A stretch of 64,000 nt of DNA from Trachythela sp. YZ-2020 (GCA_016169945.1 JADLSH010000367.1:7427501-7491500), one strand, 5' to 3'. Counted from the first letter of the stretch, positions 12,480-22,769 are shown. The notes: a model not told the origin generated them from the letters alone. Made by a program: numbers and translations.

Positions 12480-12620
12480 CACAAACCTATTGTGAGAGCT
12501 CCACAGAAGCTCCACAGAAGTTTTACAGAAGCTTCACAGAAGCTTTACAGAAGCTCCATAGAAGCTCCACAGAAGTTTTACAGAAGCTTCACAGAAGCTT
12601 CACAGAAGCTTTAGAGAATT
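12480..12620. repeat. 12-bp minisatellite between the divergent genes
   Basis: About ten degenerate units of the form AGAAGCTCCACA/AGAAGCTTTACA fill the shared upstream region. Each unit contains AAGCT. Being positioned between two divergent starts it may affect both promoters, but repeat slippage alone explains it. Confidence 0.75.
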
Positions 12621-12670
12621 TCCAGACAACTGCTACAAAATCCCACCAAACCCTTCCTCAAAGCAACGAT

Positions 12671-12679
12671 ATATATATA
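12671..12679 (+). promoter_or_regulatory. TATA-like run upstream of the ATPase frame
   Basis: ATATATATA lies just before the first open codons of the ATPase frame. The distance is too short for a classical TATA-to-ATG layout if the frame begins at 12685, but suits a start farther in, such as the first in-frame ATG near 12889. Confidence 0.3.
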
Positions 12680-12684
12680 GAACC

Positions 12685-13845
12685 GTGTTTCTATGTAAGC
12701 TTGAATCATTTGCCACAACAGTCACGCAGAGACGATTTCGCCGGACCTGTCCGCTTTGCGGTCGGCCTAATTTGAAGAATATCAGTACACATCTTTTGCA
12801 AGTTCACGGCTTATCTTCCGAGAAGAGTCTTAAGCAAGCGCGGGTGTCGTCATGGCAGCCCTACATCGACAAATCTCCGCATCATTATATGAACATCGAC
12901 AAGTCTTCTCGTCCGTATATGAACATCGATAGGCCTACAGCAGACGAAAGGCGATCCCCTCGAATTATACAGCCAGCTAAGAAACCAAAAGCAGTAGAAG
13001 CTAAAGCATCTTTGACCATCAAACCCTATCTGGAATTCAACTTCCGCCATAAATTTTCGCTATTAGTCGTGGGTCCGAGTCAAAGTGGAAAAACGTATTT
13101 TGTCCAACAAATTTTGGAAAACAATCGTATCGTGTACGAGGAGCAGAGAAGTATTCGTATCTGGTGGTGTTATAATCAATAGCAAGATCGTTACGACGAG
13201 TTGAGAAAATCCCTTGGGAAAAGCATCCGGTTTGAGGGAGGTCTTCCCGAGCTGTCCGATGATCTGAGTGAGATCAATACCAAGTACAACAACATAATCA
13301 TACTGGACGATCTAATGGCCGAAGCGACAGACAGTCCTGTGGTAGCTCGATTATTTACCCAGGGTCGTCATAGAAACGCTAGTGTTATCCTTTTGCTTCA
13401 GAACATGTTTCCTAAGGGGAAATTTAATACAGATATTAGCCGAAATGCCCAATATCTTGCTCTCTTCCGAAGTCCTAGTGATAGAAAACAAATTGGAATT
13501 GTTGGCGAAAGAATGTTTGATAAGAATAGAGACCGCTTCATGACTGCCTATTACAAAGAGACCGATATTACCTGGTCGGATGCAACTATCCCCGAGTGGC
13601 TAAAATACACCGACAAAGCCGATACCGTTCGTGTCATTCCCAAAGGATATGCTATCATAGAGATGTATAAATCGTCGCGCAATAGTGTTTATCCTAGCCG
13701 TCCGGGTGTCTACAGCAACGGCGAACATTATTGGCCTGTCAAAATAAGGCACCGATCTACCGGCCATATAAAATGGGTGAATCTGCACGAAGACGAGCCT
13801 ACGGTCCGAGACTTTGCTAAAGAAACCATGGCTAACGAGCAATAA
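12685..13845 (+). pseudogene. Zinc-finger plus P-loop packaging-type ATPase frame, broken by one TAG
   Basis: One frame of 387 codons is open except for a single TAG at about 13180-13182. N-terminal C2H2 finger: CPLCG then H-x4-H (C-x2-C-x10-H-x4-H), about residues 22-41. Next comes a low-complexity linker with YMNID repeated. Walker A is GPSQSGKT (about residues 131-138) and Walker B is NIIILDDL, downstream of the stop. A TQGRHRNASV block and a following QN fit the FtsK/HerA-like (A32-type) ATPases used to pump DNA into capsids or found in large virus-like transposons; that assignment is by pattern only. There is no ATG at 12685 (the codon is GTG), so the true start is unclear. Apart from the stop the frame is clean, so the break is recent, allelic, a sequencing error, or read through. 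Confidence 0.7.
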
Positions 13846-14173
13846 AGCAAGACAATATGTTTAAGAATTATATGCATTTGTGTGATTAATTGTTATACTT
13901 AAGAAATAAATTTGTTACAAACGTTAATCTGTGCGTTAATATATGCATCCAGCCAAGCAAAGCGAGCAACAATAATTTACTTTTAAAATCATTGTTCGCG
14001 TTCGCGTTACCCCCTTTTGTCACCTCAACAAACTTATTCCATACCATGCAATTTTCGCAATTTAGGTTTAGATTTCACTATGGCTTGAAGATAGGGAAAA
14101 CTCTTTTAAAAACCAACCAGATCTCAGTATACATATGTCTTCGTAGACGTCCGACGAGTAGCTACGCATTAAT

Positions 14174-14253
14174 ATTCTAAGTGTAACCATGCGTAACATA
14201 GGGTATAAAAGACTGAGTCTACATTCACTCTGGGTCAGTTTGTTAAACGAGAC
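14174..14253 (+). repeat. Module Y1, copy 1 (TATA-bearing 80-bp repeat)
   Basis: This stretch is identical by eye to 15681-15760. It begins ATTCTAAGTGTAACC and ends TTAAACGAGAC. It contains a consensus TATAAAA at 14204. It joins the right arm of the ATPase element on its left and leads into the small gene at 14279. See module P and Y2 for the pairing pattern. Confidence 0.8.
14204..14210 (+). promoter_or_regulatory. TATA box ahead of the small two-exon gene
   Basis: TATAAAA in the context GGGTATAAAAGAC, 75 bp upstream of the ATG at 14279. The spacing suits a start site near 14235 and a short 5' UTR. The same box recurs at 15711 in the second Y1 copy. Confidence 0.6.
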
Positions 14254-14278
14254 TCCGGGTGTCACTCTATTCTTGGAC

Positions 14279-14404
14279 ATGGCCGAACCCGTAGACGTAC
14301 CAGTCGTTTTGCCACCACAGCTACCTAATCCAGCTCCAGACGAGAACCCACCAGCAGTTGAAGTGGGACAGCACGAGGCCGAACCTCAGGCACAGCCAGT
14401 ACAG
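14279..14404 (+). CDS. Small gag-like gene, exon 1 (Pro/Glu-rich)
   Basis: ATG at 14279 opens 42 codons rich in Pro, Glu, Ala and Val (starts MAEPVDVPVVLPPQ). It ends exactly at a strong donor, CAG|GTATGT, phase 0. If unspliced the frame runs on into a Cys-rich tail (CCCFKKC) of doubtful reality. A TATA box lies upstream and a compatible second exon downstream, so a two-exon gene of about 74 residues is plausible. The layout (repeat module with promoter, then a short gag-like frame) suggests the 5' end of a retroelement. No known family is recognised. Confidence 0.5.
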
Positions 14405-14579
14405 GTATGTTGTTGTTTCAAGAAGTGTTTACGTGCACTTTGGGATCTTTGTTGCCCGTGTGAGGCTGCTCGGCACGTGTATCTTGTGTTTTTCTTGGTT
14501 TATGCTTTGCGTTTCGAATCGGGCAGGCGTTTGTTCAATTCCAGGGCGATCGGACGCCTATCGAAGTGAAATTTTTCAG

Positions 14580-14678
14580 GCGCTAGGTCATGTCTTTGGT
14601 CTTTTTAATTGTGGCCGTACTGGTCATTTCCAACGACATTGCCCGGCGCGAAATTCCAACGCTTACTTTGAACATTAG
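14580..14678 (+). CDS. Small gag-like gene, exon 2 (degenerate zinc knuckle)
   Basis: After acceptor TTTTTCAG (ending 14579) a phase-0 frame of 32 codons ends at TAG. It holds FNCGRTGHFQRHC, which is a CCHC zinc knuckle (C-x2-C-x4-H-x4-C) with the first Cys replaced by Leu. Gag knuckles of this type bind RNA or single-stranded DNA. The intron (14405-14579, 175 bp) has GT-AG ends and the phases match exon 1. After the stop no pol-type frame is seen, so this is a remnant or a domesticated fragment. Confidence 0.45.
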   Translation, partial: ALGHVFGLFNCGRTGHFQRHCPARNSNAYFEH

Positions 14679-15374
14679 TGTGTGTCATTCAGGAATTGTA
14701 CGTTTTTGTTGACAATATATTCTTGATCATTTGCCTGTGGCTTATTTTCTATTTGGCTATGGGGGGTTTTTGTTGATGAGAGTATTGGAGTGGTTGTTTT
14801 TGTTGAGATTACGCTTTATAATAGGGCGACATACATCCTCCTTAATACATTAGGTTGGTATTTTAATTTCTGTGTCTGCACATGATTGTATTGATTGAGT
14901 TGGCCTGGTTCTGCCGGCACCGTCATGTCGATAATGGTTGGGCTGCAGTTTTGGTTGTTGTTTATTTTCCCCTACCTGTACATTTTGCCTAAAACATCCG
15001 TACACGTTGGATAAGGAATCTTCCTCTGCAAGTTTTGACTTAATCCAGCAAGATTTCCGTGGGACGAATTTTTTCCTTTGTGTTTCTCCTCGCCATTGCT
15101 GGACCTAGGTGCGGGCTTTCTACAGCCTCGTATGCCCCGCGAGGGGTTGCCTAGGGCCGACAATGGAGTGGGCGAACTCACCGGGTCTCGGGTCGATATT
15201 TCGTTTTACAGTGGGCATCACCCGAGGCCAAGTATCCAATGATGTGATTGGCAGGGCTCGTCCGTGTCTATTGTCGGCCCTAGACCGTCTCCGCTGATGG
15301 TGTCGCGTGGACAGGTTTTACCTAGCCCACGGGGCGTAATTTTCCGTGACCGTTCCTCATTTGTTCCTGGGGTT

Positions 15375-15512
15375 TATATAGACGCTTTTGAGGAGAGTTT
15401 TGGGGGAGAAAGTTTTGGGTTATGAGGGTTTGAACCGTTCTTCTAGTTCCGCCACAATCATATAGACGCTTTTGAGGAGAGTTTTGGGGGAGAAAGTTTT
15501 GGGTTATGAGGT
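15375..15512. repeat. Direct repeat of about 55 bp, two copies
   Basis: TATAGACGCTTTTGAGGAGA followed by GTTTTGGGGGAGAAAGTTTTGG occurs at about 15378 and again at about 15462, separated by some 30 bp of unrelated sequence. Confidence 0.7.
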
Positions 15513-15610
15513 TTTGGTATGGGTTTAAGTTACGGGTAGTGGTTAGGTTTGTATGGGTGAGATGAGGCCCAGCCTCAAATTACAATCCTAATCCGTATAG
15601 TCTGGCGACA

Positions 15611-15684
15611 GGGCTCGCATTTCCCATAACTCTCTTCCTGTAAGCCTATGGAAGCATTGTTGCAGTTAGAATAGATTACTATTC
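15611..15684 (+). repeat. Module P, copy 1, joined to Y1
   Basis: A 74-bp segment beginning GGGCTCGCATTTCCC and ending GATTACTATTC. It recurs at 16606-16679 with two or three changes. Copy 1 is followed by Y1 (15681-15760), copy 2 by Y2. Confidence 0.8.
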
Positions 15685-15760
15685 TAAGTGTAACCATGCG
15701 TAACATAGGGTATAAAAGACTGAGTCTACATTCACTCTGGGTCAGTTTGTTAAACGAGAC
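15681..15760 (+). repeat. Module Y1, copy 2
   Basis: Matches 14174-14253 over its full 80 bp, including the TATAAAAG at 15711, but after TTAAACGAGAC the sequence diverges, so no gag-like start follows here. Confidence 0.8.
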
Positions 15761-15934
15761 GCTCTTGGGTACGGCGTGATTGACCTAACGGGGGAAGGTT
15801 ATAATATTGGCTGTTGTTTATTGTCCATATAATCTTTAGTTTAGTTTGATGTAGTGTTATTATTATTTCATTTGCAATGTGTTTTTTGTTTTGTTTTGTT
15901 TTTTTCTGTTATTTTGGGGCGGGGGGTGCCACCC

Positions 15935-16585
15935 TCCCCTCCCCAACGACTAGGCACAGACAGATTGTGCTAGTAAATTGCGAAAAAGTTGCTCAAAAAA
16001 AATCCGAAAAGTTGCTCCAACACGCCGAAAAGTTGGCTAAAAAGTTGCTAAAAATGGAACAAGTTGCTGCCAAAGTCGGGAAAAATGCTCCCAAAATTTA
16101 GTAGTTTCCGCACAGAAATTGACTGGTTGTCTGCTTTATGTGCTTATATTTACAAGAATACACATTTGACATCATGAATGACTGTATTTCAAACTTCAAC
16201 GAGCATGTACAGTATTTTAATTCGGTATTTTATATCACAGGTTTTATGAGCTCAATACAAACAACACTTAACAAGTGTTCACACTTCACAGGAACTCATG
16301 TAATGAGAAAATTAATGGGAGTTCAATCTCAGTTTCAACAGTTTCCTCGCTTGATGATGATGCGTCCGCCATATTTTAAATATTAATTTTGTGAATGCTG
16401 GAATAAATTAAATTGGCCTCTCATAGAGCCCAGGCCCCGGCCGGCCATACTTTTGCTAAAAGTATGCACATTTTAGGGAAAGTTGCTCGAAGTTGCTCGT
16501 TTGCCAAAAAGTTGCTCAAAATTCAAAAACTTGCCAAAAGGTTGCCGAGCACATTCTGTCTGTGCCTACCAACGGCTGGTACCTG
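15935..16585. mobile_element. Non-autonomous element with short inverted ends and GTTGCT-rich interior
   Basis: The phrase AGGCACAGACAGATTGTGCT at 15951 recurs inverted at about 16547-16566 (AGCACATTCTGTCTGTGCCT). Inside each end, repeats of AAGTTGCTC/AAAAGTTGCT continue. The centre shows no coding signal. The open frame across 15877-16101 is a by-product of these Lys-coding A-rich repeats. Confidence 0.6.
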
Positions 16586-16605
16586 CATCACTCTTATAGG
16601 CTTAC

Positions 16606-16782
16606 GGGCTCGCATTTCCCATAACTCTCTTCCTGTAAGCACATGGAAGCATTGTTGCAGTTAGAATAGATTACTATTCACCATGCGTAAATACGCTCAT
16701 TATTATTCATCGTGCATTCACTCAGGAATCACTCTGAATACTAATCACTTCCGCTGCTATATGGGGGGGGGGGGGGGGGGTA
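16606..16782 (+). repeat. Module P copy 2 joined to module Y2 (ends in a long G run)
   Basis: 16606-16679 repeats module P; 16680-16782 (ACCATGCGTAAATACGCTCA onward) is Y2. Y2 occurs inverted at 11264-11360 as the outer flank of the ATPase element. A run of about eighteen G follows at 16765; the other copy has a short CCCCTCCCCCC here, so the run length is unreliable. Confidence 0.8.
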
Positions 16783-16929
16783 ACCAACTGATGATCATTT
16801 GTGATGCCACCCTGTATAAATTGGGAAATTTACTTTATACTAGTCGAACTTTTTCTTACGAACCTTTCCTTAAATCTCGAAAACTCTCTCGTTTTTCACA
16901 CAATTTCGGTGTTTTAAAACACTATAATA

Positions 16930-17035
16930 GACCTCACTGAAACGGACACTAATTCTCTAATACGGACATCTCTCTATTACGACTACCTCTCTAATACGGA
17001 CACCTCTCTAATATGGACATCTCTCTCGACTTGAC
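16930..17035. repeat. Minisatellite of CTCTCTAATACGGACA units
   Basis: Five degenerate units of about 17 bp. Similar tracts often sit in ends of pogo/Tigger-type transposons, but no transposase is seen nearby. Confidence 0.6.
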
Positions 17036-17469
17036 AAAATATATGCATGGTATTTCCCACTTTCCTTTAAAATGTTACCTCGTTTTAACCGCGTTTCGAA
17101 CTAATTCTTTTGACTACCTAAATTTTTTTTACTCCGATTCTACTAAGTTCCTATCTAGTTTTGTTATGTCTAACTCATAAGTTGGACACGTTTGGACATG
17201 GATGTACAGTATATTTGTAGACAGGTGCCAAATCTCCGAATGGGGGTCATATTCCTTGCATGGAAAGTTGGCCCTGGGGCCATATTATTCTTTTTGAGGG
17301 CGGGGGGGGGGGGGGCATGTTACAGGGAAGACGCCGCATTGATCGATGTCATAAAATCATACCTTTACATGAGAGGATACCATTAATGTTGCTACAATAT
17401 TCGTTAACACCACAAGGAGAAATAGGACATTTATCTAGTTAAAAAAAATAAATATGTTACTTACGGGCA

Positions 17470-17562
17470 GGGAGGTCCGTACTAGAAAAATATTTTCCAG
17501 AGACCGAAGGTCGAGGGGCGCTTCTGAAACCGAAGGAAAATAGTTTTCTAGTACGGACCGAC
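17470..17562. repeat. Imperfect hairpin
   Basis: GGTCCGTACTAGAAAAATAT at 17475 pairs with ATAGTTTTCTAGTACGGACC near 17540. The loop holds a second small pairing around CCGAAGG. Probably a small palindromic MITE. Confidence 0.6.
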
Positions 17563-18460
17563 CCAAACTTCTCGACTTTTAAGGGTAGTTGAGATGCTGA
17601 ATACTGCACGAGTATTTATAAAAACAAAACAAATACAGTACAAATATTTGGTCCTTTTTTCGCATTTTGCTCAGAATAAAGTTGTTTTCAGTGTACATAC
17701 TGCTCAGTACGAAGTCCATATAAGTTAATTCAGTTTATTTTCCCATTTTCACTATTTTTAGGGTATGTTTTCTAACTTTTTGGGTATCTTTAAATTTAAA
17801 CATCGCCTTCACTCCTATGTTCATTTTGGCACGAAAATGAGAGATGTCCGTATCGTGTGATATGGACATCCTAATCAACCAATCAGGATGCTTAGTTACC
17901 GACCTGGAGTTACGAACGTGATAAAAAAATAAATATAGTTATTTCAAACAAAGTGTGAACGTACAGAATAGCTTGAAGGTTGCCCAACACCTGACATTAG
18001 TAGAATTTTATAATTGTTGAATAGGGAAGCCTACAGGCTTTCAGACAGCAATGCGATTTTAACTAGAAACCTAGTACGTTCCTACTAATAATATGTGTCC
18101 TTCGTGCTTAAAGTCTCAACATACCTGTAATGCGATATTATACGTGTTCGTGTTTTCATATACCAAGTCTGTATGTGATATAGCACATGTTGTAAGATTG
18201 GATATATAGTAACTGAAGCAGATTATTCTCAAGCTACCATTCAGAACTCCCAACGGGAATCACAAACACCGCGTTGGCCATTATGAGCACTTTGAATATG
18301 GCGGCTAAGCCAGCTCTAATAATCCTTATTCTATTGTAATTACAATAAGATACTATACATGTTTCAGAATCAATTTGACAAGGTATCTAATATTTTTCTA
18401 TACTAAATTATAGGGTCCAAAAACTCAGAAAAAAATGCTCGGTTTCTTTATTAGTTTGTA
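17563..18460. other. Intronic stretch with no recognised feature
   Basis: AT-rich; no domain-bearing frame, RNA gene or clear repeat found. A second run of about seventeen G lies just upstream at 17302. Confidence 0.4.
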
Positions 18461-18469
18461 ACTACTTGA

Positions 18470-18764
18470 ATGAAATTATTATTATTATATTTATATTTAT
18501 CCAGGATACCCACATCACTGACTTTGATAGTAATGGTTTATGTAATTCTTTAATTTTACTCGCAAGCGTGGTTCCTATAGATGAAAAGTAATTGTTCATG
18601 ATTGTTGCGATGGATTGAGGGTCGTTTCCTGGAACGTTCTCAGATATAATGCAGGTAGGAGAAGTTTTATTTGGATTGCGAGAGGTTACTTCATTAATGA
18701 CTTTCCAATGTTCAATTGTCCTAATATACTCAAAGATGAAAAGGAAAGCGTAAATGAAAGTCAA
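18470..18764 (-). pseudogene. LINE fragment: linker between endonuclease and reverse transcriptase
   Basis: The minus frame has the pattern typical of the stretch just before RT in CR1/Jockey-like LINEs: HWKVINEVTSRNP, then DPQSIATIMNNYFSSIGTTL. It lies downstream (in minus sense) of the RT at 19298-20758, so it is out of order relative to that LINE and must be a second copy or a rearranged piece. Confidence 0.6.
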
Positions 18765-19139
18765 AGTGACAAAATTTCTAGAACGATTTAAAAATTATAT
18801 TTGTCGCCCACGTGTTGTAAGAAAGGGACTGGCACTAACTCCCCCGATTTATCGTTCCAGGTTACTTATAGTTCAATGATTAAAACACATGCAGATATTT
18901 TTTGTTCTGTAGGTTTGACGAAAATGCGGGCGCCACATTATAAATGCTTTAGGATCAAACGACATTATTATATAAGTCAATAGAGATTTCCGTGCAGTTG
19001 AAAGGTGAAATGAAAATCGTTTTCTCACGGGGGACGATATTTTTCACATGTGAAAATGATCGTATCAGCGTTTTGATTGCCTAGTGTTTTCGCGCTCAAA
19101 ATTGTAAACCTGATGGCGCCGGTTTATTATAATTAAAAT

Positions 19140-20758
19140 CATCTTTATTGCAAATAAATCTGCTCCAGGAACATGCACTCTCTCACAACAGTGAATTTCA
19201 GAGAGGTCCTGGAAAAGCTTAAATACAGATAAAATAGAATGTATATAACAATCATAAATTCCTTATACAAATATGATATCTATATAAATAGTCGTAATTA
19301 AAATGAAAGTTCAGCTAAAAAAGTATGTTTGAAAGTTTGAATATCATTTGAGTTCCTAACGTTTCGACTAAGGTCATTCCATTCCTTGACGGCCTGATAC
19401 CCAAGCCTTTGTTTGCCCCAGTTTTTACTTACTTTAGGAAGTCTAAGGTTATCTTTGCTCCTAGCATTGTACTCATCAACATCAGCATTTTTAGAAAATG
19501 CCAAGCTATGTGATGTTAAATTGTTAAGGCATTTAAAAAAATATATGGACATCTATGGTATCTACGACGGTCCTCGAGCCGAATCCAGCCTAAAGCTTGG
19601 AGAGCATCAGTTGTTGATGAGTATACAATGGTCTATCTAAGATAAGTTTAGCGGACTTATTTTGCAGAATTTGCAAAGAACTCATAACTTCTACATTATT
19701 CTTGTCTCCACATACAATATCTGCATATTCGAAAATGGGAAGGATTAAGCTATTATAAAAAAGAAGACGAGCATTAAAGGGGAGCAAGTGTTTTATCCTG
19801 CGCAAAGGCCTAAGCGCTGATTTATCTTACAAGAAATAGCATCAATATGATCTTTCCAAGTAAAATTATATGACAGAGTTACACCTAAGTACTTAAATGT
19901 ATCTGTACTAGATATTACTTTATCGTAAACTGTAATAGATAAATGGCTGACTTGTTAATTTTTCTGCTACTACCAATAAGCATACATTTACTCTTGTCCA
20001 GATTTAAAGAAAGTTTATTATGGTTAAGCCAATTGGCTATTCTAATTAAATCAGTATTAAGGCTTTCTTGCAAGTCATCAACAATTGAGGAAAAACAGTA
20101 CAAAACAGTGTCATCCGCATAAAGTGATATATTACAGTGCTTAGATACACTTGGCAGATCGTTGACGTAGATGGTGAATAGGAGAGGGCCTAGTATGCTG
20201 CTTTGCGGTACTCCATATGTAATGGGCGTCGGACAGCCCACTTCCACAAGACTATGTACGTTGTACTCTATTGCTAAGATAGGACGTAAACCAACATAGT
20301 GTATCGGGTGAGACACCAGTAGACTCTAGTTTAGACGGTAGAATCTTATGATCTATCGTGTCGAACGCTTTCGACAAGTCAAGAAATACAGCTCCACACA
20401 TTTTTCCGCACTCCATGTTGCCTAGGACTTCGTCAGAAAAACTTGTAAGAGCGCGGTTACGGTAGAGCGCTTCGGACGAAATCCAAACTGTTTGTCCGTG
20501 AGGAGGCTGTTGTCGATTAGATACTGATGAAGTTGCGAATGAATAGCTCTCTCGAGGATCTTGCTTAATGTCAGCAATATTGATTACCTTCGCCGATTTC
20601 CAAATTCGGCTACACTTAAGGCTAAAAATACTTAAGATAAGCCTCTTTGATTGGAATTTCGGAAAGAACATGAAGAAATAAGCGGTAAGAAATCTGTTTT
20701 TGAGGCTAGATATACTTCGCTTGCGTGTTGTTCGCTGAGAGTCTGCGGCCAGTGTCAC
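19140..20758 (-). mobile_element. LINE-A, 5'-truncated non-LTR retrotransposon (RT domain with YADD)
   Basis: Successive minus frames, shifted by small indels, give RT blocks in the right order: VFLDLSKAFDTIDHKIL (20758-20252 frame), GVPQSSILGPLLFTIYVNDL and YADDTVLY (20316-19915), then the thumb (19805-19590) and the C-terminal block with LPKVSKNWGKQRLGYQAVKEW (19552-19298). The 3' UTR runs to about 19140. Frameshifts mean it is dead. The left duplication breakpoint (20190) falls inside this LINE, at the GVPQ region; the 5' part is therefore repeated at 26156-26724. Confidence 0.85.
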
Positions 20759-20759
20759 A

Positions 20760-21615
20760 TATTTATCTCTATACTTATATAATAAACAAATTACTTCATG
20801 GTTGGTTCATTCGTACGATTTTTATTATTTACTCCTTGCGAAGGATCGCTAAACGCACTCGCTCGCTGTGCTCACTCGTCCTTTTTATCGATTCTTCACA
20901 ACTCGTAAATAAAAACCGTGCGCACTCACCAACCATGAAGTGATCTATATTTATTAGTTACTAAGTATTTTCAGTTCCTGGATTGATATCTGGACCAGCC
21001 AAATCCTACTACGCTGGACATAGATATGAGGTTTCAATTTGAGACCAGTATTGCCAGTGCTGGAAAACTTCCAATATGAATGGCAACCCAAAATTGGGGG
21101 GAAGGGGACTGAACATTGCAGAGGGCTTCGTAAATGAATTTGGCTGCCACATAATCTGCGGGAACCCATAGGTTGTTCAGGCAATCACGCCAAGATGCCG
21201 GGTACCCCCTTTACCCTGTTATCTAGACATATCATACAGCTATGTCATGCAATATGGTTGTTGGCTTCTGTATTTGGTCATGCATCAATCTGTAATAAAG
21301 GTATCATACCTTACTATTATTACTTTAAACATAAGGGGACTCTATGTAAGTAAAAGGTTATATTTCCCGAGTTATCCAATAATTGTTAGATGAGCGGCTT
21401 TCTACAACAGAGAAGCATTAATTGATAACCTCTATATTGTTTGTCTGGTGTGGGTATTATATCTCAAGCAACTCGATATAATGACGTAATTTACCCTGCA
21501 TCGTATTAATGTCCCATTAGAGTCGTTAATTAATTCTACATTTAGATGCTTTCTTCATCAGAAATTCAGTCTCGTGTGTTAATGAATTTCATATAAGCAT
21601 GTTGTTCTATCTTAC
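20760..21615. other. Intron/duplicated block, no gene recognised
   Basis: Sequence between LINE-A and the propeller exon. A frame at 20954-21184 (minus) shows no domain. The same stretch recurs at 26726-27582. Confidence 0.4.
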
Positions 21616-22010
21616 CTTTTGGGTACTGAGGATTTTTTATGATGGCGATGTCAACTAGACGGGAAAACGGTTTCGGTAAGGAAATGTCTCGATATACAAC
21701 ACCAGTAGATACATTGATCTCCTGAATCACAGGGATGTTCTTTCTTTGCCAGTGAATAAAATCTCCGAATACGGCCAATGCATTAATGTTCGTTTTACTC
21801 AACCGGATAATTTTTAACAAACCACCGTCATAATCCATGGAATAAATATTTTCACTTTTAGAATAACTCTTTCGATAATAGTACAGTCGTTTGTTTGCAT
21901 AATCAAGATAAACATTAAAGTTGTCAATCATCATCTTGAATTCCTTAACGTCATTACTGGTGAAATTGATTCGCATCAGATTTGATCGACCATTATTATA
22001 GAAGATATAT
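21616..22010 (-). CDS. YWTD beta-propeller exon 3, copy 1
   Basis: Second half of a six-bladed YWTD (LDL-receptor class B) propeller. The exon opens after acceptor TTTACTTTAG (22011) and ends at CCAAAAG|GTAAGAT. It is 395 nt: one base, 131 codons, one base. It enters in phase 2 and leaves in phase 1, matching the GG left by 34856-35237 and the AA that starts the VWA exon. Blade-like repeats read YANKRLYYYRKSYSKSENIY and, weakly, FGDFIHWQRKNIPVIQEI. With the 126 codons of the exon before it, this gives about 257 residues, the size of one full propeller. An identical exon lies at 27583-27977; both cannot be used together because the phases (1 out, 2 in) do not match. Confidence 0.85.
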
Positions 22011-22455
22011 CTAAAGTAAAAAGTGCAATAATTAACAATTATTGAATGAGGTTGAGTATGATATGAAGAATTGTCAAGCCGAAGTTTTGTGTTATCAATC
22101 AAATGTTATGACATCATAACGTTGGTTAATAGATCACAACTCCATATTTGGTCTGCTATTGAGACGAATTCAGCAATGGCTATTAGCCAATCAAAACCCT
22201 GATTTTTTTAATAAATAATAAGAGCTGTTATTATACATTCAAATTCATTGCACGCTGTAGAGTCCAAGCCACTGCGCGGTCGGCAGCTTGTATAAAAAGC
22301 CCGCGAAATTTAAAAAACCGGAACAAAATGTGAAAATGTCTTCTTGTACATTTATCTGTTCAAACGAACGGAATTAATGTCCTAATTCTTAACACAAAAA
22401 GACAGTCACTGCACCAAAAAGGCACGAAACAATGTAAACACCATCTTCAACAAGT

Positions 22456-22769
22456 ACACACGAAAAAATCTCACATCTTGTCAGCAAGATGTGTTCGAAA
22501 CAGGCTTGTAGCAAGCTTGTCAACAAGTTGCTACAAGGTTGTCACTCACAACTTGTGAACAAGTTGTTGAATAGCAGGACGATAACAAGTTGTTGTAACA
22601 ATTTGTAACAATTGTTTAACGACCTTGTAGGAAGTGGTCAACAAGCCGTTGACAACTTGTCAACAAGCTGGAAACAAGCAGTGCGAACACATCATGATAA
22701 CAAGTTGTTGAAACAGCATTGGTACAAATCTGCTGCAGGTTTATTACAACTTGTGTGTTTTACGTGTGT
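22456..22769. mobile_element. Foldback MITE rich in CAACAAGTTG, copy 1
   Basis: Ends are inverted (ACACACGAAAAAATCTCACA at the left; TTTTACGTGTGT at the right). The interior is an irregular series of CAAGTTGT/ACAACTTG motifs that can pair extensively. The same family occurs at 28423-28736 (duplicate) and 38351-38790. Confidence 0.75.

Larger units (their letters stand above)
11264..14253. mobile_element. Virus-like/transposon-like element with inverted arms, acidic protein and P-loop ATPase genes
   Basis: Two inverted arms bound two divergent genes: 11361 to about 11795 and about 13805 to 14177. The arms share, for example, TACGAAGACATATGTATACT (11394 and inverted near 14128). The left arm also holds an inverted copy of the last codons of the ATPase frame, so the arm was formed after or together with that gene. 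Outside the arms lie two different 80-100 bp modules (11264-11360 and 14174-14253) that recur at 16680-16782 and 15681-15760. No polymerase, integrase or transposase is visible within 3 kb, so the element is either a deletion derivative or depends on another element. Assignment to a Maverick/adintovirus-like lineage is only a guess from the ATPase type. Confidence 0.65.

Noticed and set aside
15877..16101. Lys-rich open frame
   Set aside because: It is the translation of AAAAGTTGCT-type repeats inside an inverted-end element.
18470..20758. A single intact LINE from 20758 to 18470
   Set aside because: The linker at 18470-18764 lies after the RT C-terminus in reading direction, so it belongs to another copy.
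22456..22769. CRISPR-like or satellite array from repeated CAACAAGTTG words
   Set aside because: Units are irregular and palindromic with inverted ends; it is a foldback MITE in animal DNA.
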